Assembly: GCF_009183415.1 (NCBI RefSeq)
Contig: NZ_WEHU01000006.1
Location: 124,001 to 188,000, forward strand
Direction: 5' to 3'
Source: Bacillus sp. B1-b2
GTDB lineage: Bacteria > Bacillota > Bacilli > Bacillales > Cytobacillaceae
Length of the DNA: 64,000 nucleotides
Shown here piece by piece: positions 8,424 through 17,976 of the stretch. Position 1 is the first letter of the stretch. Every line of letters starts with the position of its first letter. The position numbers and the translations under genes are program-made. The notes under the pieces are model-generated. The model had not been told where the DNA came from. It made no database searches and saw only the letters and a list, made by a program, of their open reading frames with translations.

Positions 8424-10910
8424 TTACCTTTTGGAATAAAAACAATCATTACAAATCCTGTGCTTAAATCTTGTTGGTAATTCATTTCCACAAGAAACAC
8501 AGCTTCTAATTCTAGATTTCACTTTAATTCCCGTTTTGAGGCGTTCATTTATTTGATCACTAATATCTTCTCGCCATCTTTCCCAATAGTATGCTTCTGT
8601 TCTTTTGTCTAAACGGTATAAAAACAACAAATGAAGTCCGATTGATTTATAAGATAGCTCTAATTCTTCTAATGTGGTATTTTTAGTCTTTGGTTCTGGT
8701 AAATCTCTATTTTCTACTATTGCTTCCATGTTTGTTTTCCACTGAGCTCTTAGAGTTGGTTCACTAACGGAAAAAGGAATTCTTAGAAAATGAAATAAAT
8801 CTAACAGATTCATCCTTGCTTCGACCATCGTATCCATAATCATTTCATACAGCAGCATTTCATCTGCTAAAGTCGCCTTTTTGGTGCCAGTCGGACTTTT
8901 AAAATGCCCCCATAAATAAAAGAATAGCCCTAAATTATTGGAATATCGTTGAAATCTCTCTATAACCGTTGATGTTGGAGCAATTGTAAAACTTTGTATC
9001 CCTTCATCCTTCTTTTCTAATAGGTATGTCATTTTCTTCAACTCATTGGAAAAAGCTACTCTTCCTACTTCATAAATTCCTTTTCTTCCCGCTCTTCCTG
9101 CAATTTGTTTTACTTCTTGAGAAGAGAGAAATCTTTTCTTTGTACCATCAAATTTGTCATTTTCCAAGAAAACAATTCTTCGAATAGGCAGATTTAATCC
9201 CATACCTATTGCGTCAGTTGAAACGATGACGGTTGTCTCTCCGTTAATAAATCGCTGCATCTGCTTTTTTCTTGTTTCAGGTGGCATGCTTCCATAAATA
9301 ACACTTACAGACAATCCTTTTTTTTGTAAAAAGGAGGCTGTCTCCAAAACTCCTCTTCTTGAAAAACAGACTAGTGCATCCCCTTTTTTTGTATGATCTA
9401 ATTTAAAAAGGGTATTTTCTATATGCAACGGTATATCTCTTACATATTCGTTGATTTCAATATTTCCCTCACCAATTAATTCTATTATGGTCTGTTTTGC
9501 ATGTAGGCTACATATAATATGCACCTCTTTTGCATTCGCTTTTGTAATAGCTCTATACCAAGAAAATCCCCGATCTTTATCAGCAATTAGTTGGGCTTCA
9601 TCTATTACAAGTACTTCATAATAGTCTTTCTCATGAAACATCTCCACGGTACTTGATTGATGGTTAGCACCTTCTACTAATTTTTCTTCTTCTCCTGTTT
9701 TCAACGAGCAAGGAGTTCCATCTTCATTCAACCTCTCGTATATCTCTAAAGCCAGTAAACGTAATGGCGCCAAATATAATCCACTTTCGGCCTTTTTCAT
9801 TCTATTTATTGCATGATGCGTTTTCCCTGTGTTTGTTTCTCCTACATGCAAAATATAACGAATGCTACTATTAGCTCTAGGAAAATACTCTTGCCCAAAG
9901 ATATCTTCAATCATCCTTGCTTCTTGTTCTTTTCGTTGTCTTTGCTCTTCTAAATCTTCTGCTTCTTTCTGTTTCTTCTTTTGTACATCTTTTTCCATTA
10001 TTTCTTTATGAACATCTATATCAAATGGTATATCTAATAGCTTTTCTAGATCTATCACATATTCAGTCAATAAATCATTTAAAAAATCTTCCGCTACTTC
10101 TCTTAATAAGGAATTGCTCACTTCCTCTAAATAAGTATTTGAAAGCGGCTTATGAAAAACAGTATCATAATCTAATAATAAATGACTTGGTAGCTTTCCT
10201 CTTAACCAGCTTGGAACATAATCTTGTAATTGTTGAAAGATCAGTTCTTCATAAGCTTCCGTTCGATCTTCAAGGAAATAAAACTGATTATATGGCATAT
10301 CCATTTCATTTGTAATATATTCCTCAAATGTCACTTCCATAGAGGAAAGCACAATACCGTTTCTTTCAATTTCAATAGCTAAGCGTGAACCAATTAAGTA
10401 CCTTATGTATAAGAATAACTCCTCATAGCTATCATCTAAGAGCTTTTCAATATAGTACGTAAATTTCAAATAGCATTTGCGTTCAAGTTCTATCTTGGTA
10501 TTCTTTTCAAGTTTTTTTATATATCTTTCTCTTTGGCTAACATAGCGCTTTTTCCAAGAATCTTCTAATACAAATAATCCTTGTAACCAACTCAAATAAT
10601 CAAAGCTATTTACTGTTCGTATATCATTTTGAAACAATCGATTAATCATTTTCTTATTTAAATCGGTTATATCAAACCCTCTATCTGTTAAGTATTGCTT
10701 TTTATCAGAATAGGGAATATGACTGGTTGCTGTATTTAGCCATGTATTCAGCCATATTTGAGTTATATATACCTCTCTCTCCCTTAGATACATCTCTAAT
10801 GATGCGAAGGTTTCTTTCCCTTCCAAATACCTATCTATGTCTTCTAATATCAAATTCTGTGTCTTCTGTATGGCTGTATCGTATTGGGTCTTTAATAGTT
10901 GATTAATCAT
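8424..10910 (-). CDS. SUV3-like DEAD/DEAH-box RNA helicase with zinc ribbon
   Basis: 828 residues. The N-terminal 320 are charged, helical and unassigned. The helicase core has Walker A HVGETNTGKT (about 354-363, the SUV3 form), a DEAQ box in VLVIDEAQLI, a motif III-like ICSLHA, and the C-terminal RecA lobe with VSTDAIGMGLNLP and QIAGRAGRKG. The last 25 residues hold two CxxC pairs (CVSCG, CNDC), a probable zinc ribbon. SUV3 proteins unwind RNA in mitochondria, and bacterial homologues are poorly studied; RNA processing or decay is the best inference. ATG start with GGAG upstream; monocistronic. Confidence 0.85.
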   Translation of the reverse strand: MINQLLKTQYDTAIQKTQNLILEDIDRYLEGKETFASLEMYLREREVYITQIWLNTWLNTATSHIPYSDKKQYLTDRGFDITDLNKKMINRLFQNDIRTVNSFDYLSWLQGLFVLEDSWKKRYVSQRERYIKKLEKNTKIELERKCYLKFTYYIEKLLDDSYEELFLYIRYLIGSRLAIEIERNGIVLSSMEVTFEEYITNEMDMPYNQFYFLEDRTEAYEELIFQQLQDYVPSWLRGKLPSHLLLDYDTVFHKPLSNTYLEEVSNSLLREVAEDFLNDLLTEYVIDLEKLLDIPFDIDVHKEIMEKDVQKKKQKEAEDLEEQRQRKEQEARMIEDIFGQEYFPRANSSIRYILHVGETNTGKTHHAINRMKKAESGLYLAPLRLLALEIYERLNEDGTPCSLKTGEEEKLVEGANHQSSTVEMFHEKDYYEVLVIDEAQLIADKDRGFSWYRAITKANAKEVHIICSLHAKQTIIELIGEGNIEINEYVRDIPLHIENTLFKLDHTKKGDALVCFSRRGVLETASFLQKKGLSVSVIYGSMPPETRKKQMQRFINGETTVIVSTDAIGMGLNLPIRRIVFLENDKFDGTKKRFLSSQEVKQIAGRAGRKGIYEVGRVAFSNELKKMTYLLEKKDEGIQSFTIAPTSTVIERFQRYSNNLGLFFYLWGHFKSPTGTKKATLADEMLLYEMIMDTMVEARMNLLDLFHFLRIPFSVSEPTLRAQWKTNMEAIVENRDLPEPKTKNTTLEELELSYKSIGLHLLFLYRLDKRTEAYYWERWREDISDQINERLKTGIKVKSRIRSCVSCGNELPTRFKHRICNDCFYSKR

Positions 10911-11070
10911 GTTTATACTCCTATACCCTAATCTATATTTATTCCATTTTATCTTAGTTATATAAATATTTTAAGTATAGTATCTTATATATCCCTTATT
11001 TTTAAACTTTAGGATTATATATGTAATATATGGGAATATATCTTGTATAGTATTAAATATTTCCTAAGAA

Positions 11071-11098
11071 ATGAAAAAACCCTTGCACATCGGCAAGG
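11071..11098 (-). terminator. Terminator of the opp operon
   Basis: On the minus strand a CCTTGC/GCAAGG stem with a short loop is followed by GTTTTTTC, 44 bp after the oppF stop. Confidence 0.75.
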
Positions 11099-11141
11099 AT
11101 TATTTGGGGAGTCTTCTTTAATTGATATAATATAACGAAAA

Positions 11142-12074
11142 TTAGCTGTTTAGTTCATTTTTATATTTTTCTAATTCCTTTGCTGTACAACGAACAAAGT
11201 GTCCAGGAGTAACTTCTCTTAGTTCTGCAGGTTCACTTGTATCGTGAATAGAAGGATCATAAGCAATTCTCTTACGCTCGCGCTCATATCGAGGGTCTGG
11301 AAGAGGAATAGCTGATAGTAAGGATTTCGTATAAGGGTGGATTGGATTATCATATAATTCATCTGCAGTTGCCAATTCAACCATATTACCCATGTACATT
11401 ACACCAATACGATCACTAATGTACTTAACCATAGAAAGGTCATGAGCAATAAATAAATACGTAAGTCCACGTTCTTTTTGCAGTTTTTTCAATAAGTTAA
11501 CAACCTGTGCTTGGATGGACACATCTAGTGCAGAAATAGGCTCATCACAAATGATGAAATCTGGCTCAACTGCTAATGCACGAGCAATACCAATCCTTTG
11601 ACGTTGACCACCACTGAACTCGTGTGGGAAACGTGTAGCATGTTCTTTATTTAATCCTACTACTTCCAGTAATTCCTCAACTCTTTGACGACGTTCTTCT
11701 GGAGTTTTCGCAAGCTTATGGTTATCAATACCTTCTGCGATAATATCCATTACTGTCATACGAGGATTTAAAGAAGAATGCGGATCTTGGAAAATCATCT
11801 GCATTTTTTGATTAAATTTGCGTAGCTCAGCTTTTGATTTCTTACCATGCACATCTTCGCCATCGAATTTAACTTCTCCGCCAGTAGCATCATAAAGTCG
11901 AATGATTGTTCTTCCAGTTGTTGATTTACCACAACCAGATTCACCAACTAGACCAAAAGTTTCTCCTTTGAAGATATCGAATGATACTCCGTCTACTGCT
12001 TTGATTACACGATCTCTTCCTGCTGAAAAGTGTTTTTGTAGATTTTTAACTTCTAGTAATTTTTCGCTAGTCAA
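11142..12074 (-). CDS. oppF: Oligopeptide ABC transporter ATPase OppF
   Basis: 310 residues. It has Walker [10 protein letters not shown] near 44, Q-loop [12 protein letters not shown], signature EFSGGQRQR near 161, and Walker [12 protein letters not shown]. The C-terminal oligopeptide-transporter extension ([18 protein letters not shown]) is present. It pairs with OppD to power oligopeptide import through OppBC. The start is a TTG two bases after the oppD stop, with AAAGGATGG inside the end of oppD, so translation is probably coupled. Last gene of the operon. In bacilli this system also imports Phr-type signalling peptides. Confidence 0.95.
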   Translation of the reverse strand: MTSEKLLEVKNLQKHFSAGRDRVIKAVDGVSFDIFKGETFGLVGESGCGKSTTGRTIIRLYDATGGEVKFDGEDVHGKKSKAELRKFNQKMQMIFQDPHSSLNPRMTVMDIIAEGIDNHKLAKTPEERRQRVEELLEVVGLNKEHATRFPHEFSGGQRQRIGIARALAVEPDFIICDEPISALDVSIQAQVVNLLKKLQKERGLTYLFIAHDLSMVKYISDRIGVMYMGNMVELATADELYDNPIHPYTKSLLSAIPLPDPRYERERKRIAYDPSIHDTSEPAELREVTPGHFVRCTAKELEKYKNELNS

Positions 12075-12076
12075 CT

Positions 12077-13126
12077 TTAGATACCATCCTTTCTACCAGT
12101 TTGAGAGAAGCCTTGCATTCTTTGTTTAACAGAATCTGGCGGCTCAATTTTAGGTGCATCTTCGTGTAATAACCAAGTTGCAGCATAATGAGTATCAGAT
12201 ACTTTAAACATAGGTGGTTCCATCACCTTATCTATTTCAAGCGCATATTTATTTCTTGGAGCAAATGCATCACCTTCTGGTGGCTTTAACATATTTGGTG
12301 GGCTACCAGGAATAGCAAATAACTCTTCATCATCACTATCTAATGTTGGCATAGATCCAATAAGTCCCCAAGTGTATGGATGTTTAGGATTATAGAAAAT
12401 ATCATCAACTGTACCAATCTCTACAATTTTACCAGCATACATAACCGCAACACGATCTGCTACGTTTGCAACAACTCCAAGATCATGGGTGATGAAGATA
12501 ATAGCACTATCTGTTTTCTTTTGAATATCCTTCATTAACTCTAAAATCTGTGCTTGAATCGTAACATCAAGTGCTGTTGTTGGTTCATCAGCAATTAGAA
12601 TTTTAGGGTTACATGCAAGAGCAATAGCAACTACTACACGTTGGCGCATACCACCTGAGAATTGGTGAGGGAATTGGTTTATACGAACCTCTGGTTGAGG
12701 AATCCCAACAAGCTCAAGTAACTCTAGCGCACGTTTTCTTGCATCTGCTTTACTCATGTTTTGGTGCAAGATTAAACCTTCCATGATTTGATTTCCAATT
12801 TTCATGGTTGGGTTAAGAGAAGACATTGGATCTTGGAAAACCATAGAAATTTCTTTCCCACGAATTTTCTGCATTTCTTTTTTTGTCTTCTTAACAATAT
12901 CTTCGCCTTCAAAAAGGATTTCGCCTGTTTTAATAACACTTTGAGGTTCTGGCAGAAGTCTCATTAGTGCATTAGAGGTTACAGATTTCCCGGAACCTGA
13001 CTCACCTACAATTGCTAGTGTTTCCCCTTTATTTAGATCGAAGCTAACACCACGAACAGCTTGTACTTCACCATTGTAGGTGTTAAATGATACTCTTAAA
13101 TCTTTGACTTCTAATAATTTACTCAT
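12077..13126 (-). CDS. oppD: Oligopeptide ABC transporter ATPase OppD
   Basis: 349 residues with Walker [10 protein letters not shown] near 41, Q-loop [12 protein letters not shown], signature QFSGGMRQR, and Walker [12 protein letters not shown]. The C-terminal oligopeptide-specific region ([19 protein letters not shown]) is intact. It forms the heterodimeric cytoplasmic ATPase with OppF. It is 17 bp downstream of oppC and 2 bp upstream of oppF. ATG start with TAGGTG upstream. Confidence 0.95.
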   Translation of the reverse strand: MSKLLEVKDLRVSFNTYNGEVQAVRGVSFDLNKGETLAIVGESGSGKSVTSNALMRLLPEPQSVIKTGEILFEGEDIVKKTKKEMQKIRGKEISMVFQDPMSSLNPTMKIGNQIMEGLILHQNMSKADARKRALELLELVGIPQPEVRINQFPHQFSGGMRQRVVVAIALACNPKILIADEPTTALDVTIQAQILELMKDIQKKTDSAIIFITHDLGVVANVADRVAVMYAGKIVEIGTVDDIFYNPKHPYTWGLIGSMPTLDSDDEELFAIPGSPPNMLKPPEGDAFAPRNKYALEIDKVMEPPMFKVSDTHYAATWLLHEDAPKIEPPDSVKQRMQGFSQTGRKDGI

Positions 13127-13143
13127 TTATAAACACCTACTTT

Positions 13144-14298
13144 CTATTTATGCATTTTAGGATCAAATGCGTCACGAAGACCATCACCTAATATGTTGAA
13201 CGCAATCATAAGAACAGATAATACAACTGCTGGGAATACAAGTAAATATGGGTATAGTCTTATGTTAGCAAAACCAAGCTCAATTAAAGCACCTAATGAA
13301 GCATTTGGAGGTACAATACCTAAACCAATAAAGCTTAAGAATGCTTCGAAGAAAATTGCTCCTGGTATAGAGAACATTGTGTTAACAATAATGATACCAC
13401 TAATATTTGGAACTAAATGTCTTCTGATAATTGTTCCATTAGGGGTTCCTAATGTTCTTGCAGCTAAAACAAATTCTTGATTAGTCAGTTTTAAGACTTC
13501 TCCACGAACAATACGTGACATTCCTATCCAACCAGTAATGGCTAATGCAATAACAATAGAAACAATACCTGGCTGTAAAATAAGCATCATTAGTAATATG
13601 ATAACTAAGTTTGGAATACCCACTAGTACCTCAGCGATACGCTGTAAGATGTTATCAACTCTTCCACCGTAGTAACCAGAAATACCACCATATGCTACAC
13701 CAATTAGTAGATCAAGTGCTGCAGCTACGAATGCGATGATTAACGATACTCTTGTACCTTCCCAAAGTCTTGTCCATTGGTCACGTCCTAATGTATCTGT
13801 ACCAAACCAAAAATACGTATCATCTATCCCTTTTTCTTCATAAATATGGAATGTGGCTTTAACAGCAGCCGAATTTCTAGAGCCATCGCCCTGTTCCAAT
13901 TCTTTAATTTCAATAAACTCAGCATCACTCTTATATCGTGCATATGCTTTATTTGTTGCGTCTTCTACTGATGAACCTTCATAACGTCCAGATAAAGTTC
14001 CATCTAAACCTAACCATGAGATATTCTCTAAAACTGGCACTCTAGGTGGTAATTTAGCGCGTGATAAATCTTGACCATCATTACCATACTCATTCATATG
14101 AGGACCGATTATACTTAAGATAATAATTAGTAGGATAACAAAGATACTAATAATAGCTGGTTTATTTTTAAATAAAGTCCTTCTAGCATCTTGCCCAAAC
14201 GTTCTACTTGGAGCAGTAATTTTCTCACTAACATTTTCTTCTTGCTTAAGAGGCTTAAATAAATTCTTATCTATTTTATTTAGATTATTTTTATCCAT
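13144..14298 (-). CDS. oppC: Oligopeptide ABC transporter permease OppC, with enlarged external loop
   Basis: 384 residues from the ATG at 14298. A longer frame beginning TTG at 14319 runs through the ribosome site AGGAGGAAAG, so the downstream ATG is the real start, one base after the oppB stop. It has an N-terminal cytoplasmic tail, one transmembrane segment near 50-70, then the permease core with five helices and the EAA loop (EVLKLTNQEFVLAARTLG). B. subtilis OppC is about 305 residues; the extra length is mainly a charged insert of roughly 90 residues between the first and second helices, predicted to be outside the membrane. Function is peptide import with OppB. Confidence 0.93.
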   Translation of the reverse strand: MDKNNLNKIDKNLFKPLKQEENVSEKITAPSRTFGQDARRTLFKNKPAIISIFVILLIIILSIIGPHMNEYGNDGQDLSRAKLPPRVPVLENISWLGLDGTLSGRYEGSSVEDATNKAYARYKSDAEFIEIKELEQGDGSRNSAAVKATFHIYEEKGIDDTYFWFGTDTLGRDQWTRLWEGTRVSLIIAFVAAALDLLIGVAYGGISGYYGGRVDNILQRIAEVLVGIPNLVIILLMMLILQPGIVSIVIALAITGWIGMSRIVRGEVLKLTNQEFVLAARTLGTPNGTIIRRHLVPNISGIIIVNTMFSIPGAIFFEAFLSFIGLGIVPPNASLGALIELGFANIRLYPYLLVFPAVVLSVLMIAFNILGDGLRDAFDPKMHK

Positions 14299-14299
14299 T

Positions 14300-15229
14300 T
14301 TATTTCTTTCCTCCTGCAATTCTAATTCTTGGATCGATTAATCCATAAAGGAGGTCAATGATTAAAATGATAACAACAAAGGCAAATGCATATAATAATG
14401 TCGTTCCCATAATTGTTGGATAATCATTTACTGTAACAGATGATACGAATTGCTCACCAATTCCTGGAATAGCGAAGATTTTCTCAATAACTAAGGAACC
14501 TGTCATTAAACCTACCGCCATTGGACCAATAACTGTAATTAGTGGAATCAATGCGTTTCTTAATCCATGCTTAAAGATAATACCTGCTTCAGATACCCCT
14601 TTTGCTCTAGCAGTTGTAATATAGTGAGAATGAAGTACTTCAATCATCTCAGTTCTTGTAAATCTCGCAGAAATGGCTAAAGGCGTTATAGCCAATGCAA
14701 TAGTTGGTAGAATGGTATATTCAAATCCACCCCAAAGTGCTACAGGTAATAGATCCCATTGCACAGCAAAGAAGTATTGTAATAAGCCCGCAAAAACAAA
14801 GGACGGAACAGAAGTCCCTAATACTGCTATTGTTGTAGATGTAAGATCAATTGGCCCGTTTCGATAAATAGAAGCAATTAGTCCAAGTAAAATCCCTATA
14901 ACTGTCCCTAACACCAATGCCTGTCCACCTAGTAACGCAGAAGGACCAATTTTTGCAGTCAAAATATCGGTAACTGGCGTGTTATCAAATGCAAATGATA
15001 CACCCAAATCCCCTTGCACTAGTTTTCCTAAATAATTTACATATTGAACAGGTATCGGGTCGTTCAACCCATATTTTTCCAAAATAATAGTCTTTTGTTC
15101 CGCACTTAATTTATCATCAGCTTTCAAAGGACTTCCTGGAAGAAACTTCATAAGGAAGAAAGACACTGTTGCTATGATGAAAAGAGTTAAGAACATATAC
15201 CATAAACGTCGAAGTAGATATCGAGCCAT
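14300..15229 (-). CDS. oppB: Oligopeptide ABC transporter permease OppB
   Basis: 309 residues and six predicted membrane helices. The N-terminus MARYLLRRLWYMFLTLFII is typical of OppB/DppB, with the conserved FLMKFLPGSP segment following. The EAA-type loop (EVLHSHYITTARAKG) contacts the ATPases. It lies 154 bp downstream of oppA and is separated from it by a hairpin that probably lowers permease expression relative to the binding protein. ATG start with GGAGG upstream. Confidence 0.95.
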   Translation of the reverse strand: MARYLLRRLWYMFLTLFIIATVSFFLMKFLPGSPLKADDKLSAEQKTIILEKYGLNDPIPVQYVNYLGKLVQGDLGVSFAFDNTPVTDILTAKIGPSALLGGQALVLGTVIGILLGLIASIYRNGPIDLTSTTIAVLGTSVPSFVFAGLLQYFFAVQWDLLPVALWGGFEYTILPTIALAITPLAISARFTRTEMIEVLHSHYITTARAKGVSEAGIIFKHGLRNALIPLITVIGPMAVGLMTGSLVIEKIFAIPGIGEQFVSSVTVNDYPTIMGTTLLYAFAFVVIILIIDLLYGLIDPRIRIAGGKK

Positions 15230-15314
15230 CTGTGCACCTCCTAATTTTCATTTTTTTATTATACCATAATAATTTATTTTTTCTATAATCAGAATTTTCC
15301 TAATGCAAAATATA

Positions 15315-15347
15315 AGAGAGTATATGCTATAAAAGCATACACTCTCT
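15315..15347 (-). terminator. Intra-operon hairpin (attenuator) between oppA and oppB
   Basis: A 13-bp stem with one mismatch (15315-15327 with 15335-15347) lies just after oppA. On the minus strand the run after it is only TTATATTTT, so it probably allows read-through and also stabilises the oppA transcript, a usual arrangement for abundant binding proteins. Confidence 0.65.
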
Positions 15348-15383
15348 TTTCATTTCATAGCATGAATTTCATAGTAATTGAAA

Positions 15384-17048
15384 TTATTCAGCAGATCCTA
15401 CGCTAACCCATTTATATTCATATGTTGCACCAAATGGATTCTCAATTAAGCCTTGAATTTTTTGAGATGATAAGAATGCACCACCACGTTGGTAGATTGG
15501 AGCAATTGCACCATCTTCAAATAGAATTTTTTCAGCTGCTAAGAAGTTTTGGTAACGAGCTTCGTTATCTGTTGCAAGAGTTGTTTTAGTTTCTTCTAGT
15601 AACTTATCATACTCAGTATTAGAGTAGCCCATTTGGTTATTTCCACCATCAGTAATCCATAGGTCTAAGAATGTGTATGGATCTAGGTAGTCAGGTCCCC
15701 AACCAGAAATTTGAAGATCGTAATCCATATTTGTATCTAAGTCTAAGCGTTGCTCAAATGGTACTTGTTTTAACGTTACTTTTAAACCAGGTAGGTTTGT
15801 TTGTAATTGGTTTGCAAGGTATTCGTTCATTGTTTTAGATACATCAGTGTCTCCACCAAGTAATTCTACTTCTAATGAATCTACTCCTAATTCAGCTAAA
15901 CCAGCTTCCCAATATTTTTTTGCTTCTGTAACATCATAAGTTACAAGGTCGCCACTTACTTCACGGAAATCACCGCTACCATCTGGCATTGGAGTGAAGT
16001 TAGCAGGCAATAGACCATTTGCTACTAGAGATCCATTGTTTAAGATTTCATTTACTAAAGATTCTTTATCAAATGCACGGCTAATAGCTAAACGAATGTT
16101 TTTGTTAGCAAGTGCTTCGTTTCTAGTTTGGTTCATTTTGAAATAGAATACTGAGTTATCTGGCTTAATAGTATAATCTTCATCTGAAGAGTATTGATCT
16201 ACTAAGTCAGAAGATAATGATGCACGATCTACTTCACCTTTTTCATAAAGGTCAACCATTGTTTGGTTATCTTTTACTACTACATAGTTAATTTGTTCTA
16301 ACTTAACTGTGTCAGCATCCCAATAGTCTTCGTTTTTCACGATATCCCATTTTTGAGAAGTACTTTCCCAGTTTTCAAGAATGAATGGTCCGTTAGCAAG
16401 TAAGTTGTCAGAGCTAGTTGCGAATGCATCGCCTTTTTCTTCAACAAACTTTTGGTTTAACGGCATGAATGTACCGAAAGTAGTTAATGATTCGAAATAT
16501 GGAGTTGGATTAGCAAGAGTAACAACTAAAGTATGGTCATCTTCAGCTTTAACACCAAGCTCTTCTAATGGTAATTCACCTTTACTTACTTCTGTAGCAT
16601 TTTTGATTACGCCACCCATCATGTATGGACCATATTCTGAAGCAGTGTCAGGATTTACAGCACGTTGCCATGCATATACGAAATCATTTGCTGTTACAGG
16701 GTCACCATTTGACCATTTTGCATCTTCACGTAATTGGAAAGTCCAAGTTAATCCGTCTTCAGAAACTTCATGGTCTTCTGCAATACCAGGTTTTACCTCT
16801 GCGTCTTCACCTAAACGGTATAAACCTTCCATTGTTGTACCAATGAATTGGAAACCATATTCGTCAGTAGCTTTAGATGGATCCATAGATGGAATCGCAT
16901 CACCGTTGATTAAGTTTAATACTTGTTTTACATCTTCAGATGACGAACCGCTATCATCACTAGCGTTATCGTCTCCACCAGAACATGCTGCTAAAAATAC
17001 ACTTAGTACTAATGTAAGAGAAAGCAGCCAAGTCAATTTTCGCTTCAT
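15384..17048 (-). CDS. oppA: Oligopeptide-binding lipoprotein OppA
   Basis: 554 residues. It has a lipoprotein signal peptide with lipobox LAAC (Cys22), then an Asp/Ser-rich linker. The family SBP_bac_5 fold shows the conserved segment LREDAKWSNGDPVTANDFVYAW near residue 105-126 and WGPDYLDPYTF near 448. It captures extracellular oligopeptides for OppBCDF. First gene of the opp operon, with a candidate promoter at 17110-17139. A second OppA of the same length is encoded at 42032-43696 with no permease genes. Confidence 0.95.
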   Translation of the reverse strand: MKRKLTWLLSLTLVLSVFLAACSGGDDNASDDSGSSSEDVKQVLNLINGDAIPSMDPSKATDEYGFQFIGTTMEGLYRLGEDAEVKPGIAEDHEVSEDGLTWTFQLREDAKWSNGDPVTANDFVYAWQRAVNPDTASEYGPYMMGGVIKNATEVSKGELPLEELGVKAEDDHTLVVTLANPTPYFESLTTFGTFMPLNQKFVEEKGDAFATSSDNLLANGPFILENWESTSQKWDIVKNEDYWDADTVKLEQINYVVVKDNQTMVDLYEKGEVDRASLSSDLVDQYSSDEDYTIKPDNSVFYFKMNQTRNEALANKNIRLAISRAFDKESLVNEILNNGSLVANGLLPANFTPMPDGSGDFREVSGDLVTYDVTEAKKYWEAGLAELGVDSLEVELLGGDTDVSKTMNEYLANQLQTNLPGLKVTLKQVPFEQRLDLDTNMDYDLQISGWGPDYLDPYTFLDLWITDGGNNQMGYSNTEYDKLLEETKTTLATDNEARYQNFLAAEKILFEDGAIAPIYQRGGAFLSSQKIQGLIENPFGATYEYKWVSVGSAE

Positions 17049-17435
17049 TAAAAAGACCCCCCATTGTTATATTATTCTGTAAATTACACCTAAAAAAGAA
17101 GCTAAAGAGAGTATACTATTATTCTAATAGAGTTGTAAAGACTAAATAGAAAGATAATTTGAAAAATTAATCTAGTATGATAGACTACTATCGTGTGGTT
17201 GCAACAAAGACAACGCTTTCTATAGGTAAAAAAACTTAATAAATTTTCTTTAAAAGTAATATTTGTACGCGTTTAACAGAGGTTTTTTATGCAATAATTT
17301 CCATATAAATTCATATGTCAGTATATTATTTCTCCATAGGGTTAATAGTGAGTTCCCTCTTACTAGATGTACTTTCTAATCATATTAGGGTAAAATACGA
17401 TTATTCGATAACTAAATTATAAAGGTGAAAATAGC
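17049..17435. other. Divergent intergenic region, oppA / DUF3899
   Basis: 387 bp without a gene. It contains the oppA promoter candidate on the minus strand and, near the plus-strand gene, a TAAAAT -10-like element around 17391. I see no riboswitch; a CodY-like match was too poor to claim. Confidence 0.6.
17110..17139 (-). promoter_or_regulatory. Candidate sigma-A promoter of opp operon
   Basis: On the minus strand TTTACA (17139-17134) is separated by 18 bp from TATACT (17115-17110), about 60 bp upstream of the oppA start. Confidence 0.5.
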
Positions 17436-17801
17436 ATGCTTCTTAAAAAATGGGGTTTACTTTTCGTTAATATCGTTCTAACTTTTATTTTATTCTTTAT
17501 CTTTTCCTCAGAATATAACTTGTTACATTATATAAATGCAGTATTTTATCTTTCATTTTTCTACTTAGTTCTTTTTGTTTTTATGTACATTGCTAAAGGT
17601 GGATTTTTCGATGGTGTCACTTTCAGTTTTAGAAGATTTAATCATACTATGTTTAAAAAAGATGATTATTTAGAAGAATGGAAAGAGAAACCATTACCAT
17701 CCGAGATGATGAATAAGACTTTTTATGCATCACTTCGATTTCAAGTAATTGTACTAGTTCTATTTTTACTAGTATTATTAGTCACTTTTTATAATCTTTA
17801 A
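17436..17801 (+). CDS. DUF3899 family small membrane protein
   Basis: 121 residues with three hydrophobic segments (about 7-25, 33-53, 100-119). A short charged cytoplasmic loop with FSFRRFNHTMFKKDDYLEEWKE lies between the second and third. This pattern fits the DUF3899 family found in bacilli, often near opp genes. The function is unknown. ATG start behind AAAGGTG. It is followed by its own terminator, so it is a single-gene unit divergent from oppA. Confidence 0.75.
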   Translation: MLLKKWGLLFVNIVLTFILFFIFSSEYNLLHYINAVFYLSFFYLVLFVFMYIAKGGFFDGVTFSFRRFNHTMFKKDDYLEEWKEKPLPSEMMNKTFYASLRFQVIVLVLFLLVLLVTFYNL

Positions 17802-17813
17802 TAGAGAATTTTG

Positions 17814-17848
17814 AAAGTGTGAGTCCAAAATGGGGCTCACACTTTTTG
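17814..17848 (+). terminator. Terminator after DUF3899 gene
   Basis: A 10-bp stem AAAGTGTGAG/CTCACACTTT with an 11-base loop, followed by a TTTTT run. Confidence 0.85.
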
Positions 17849-17976
17849 TTTATATTTAGTGGGGTTCTATCCATTATTTTTTTAGCATATTTTTGTATTA
17901 ATAACATTAAAAATGTGTATATAATGTTTTTTCTCTCTTGTATTCTCCATCATTCTAAAATAAAGGAGTTTTGCGC

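Noticed and set aside
14299-14319. TTG-started extension of OppC
   Set aside because: The extension consists of the ribosome binding site for the ATG at 14298.
15270-15300. CodY-box-like sequence near oppB
   Set aside because: Only about 9 of 15 positions match, which is expected by chance in AT-rich DNA.
16381-17082. 233-codon plus-strand frame opposite oppA
   Set aside because: Shadow of the oppA coding sequence; low-complexity translation and no ribosome site.
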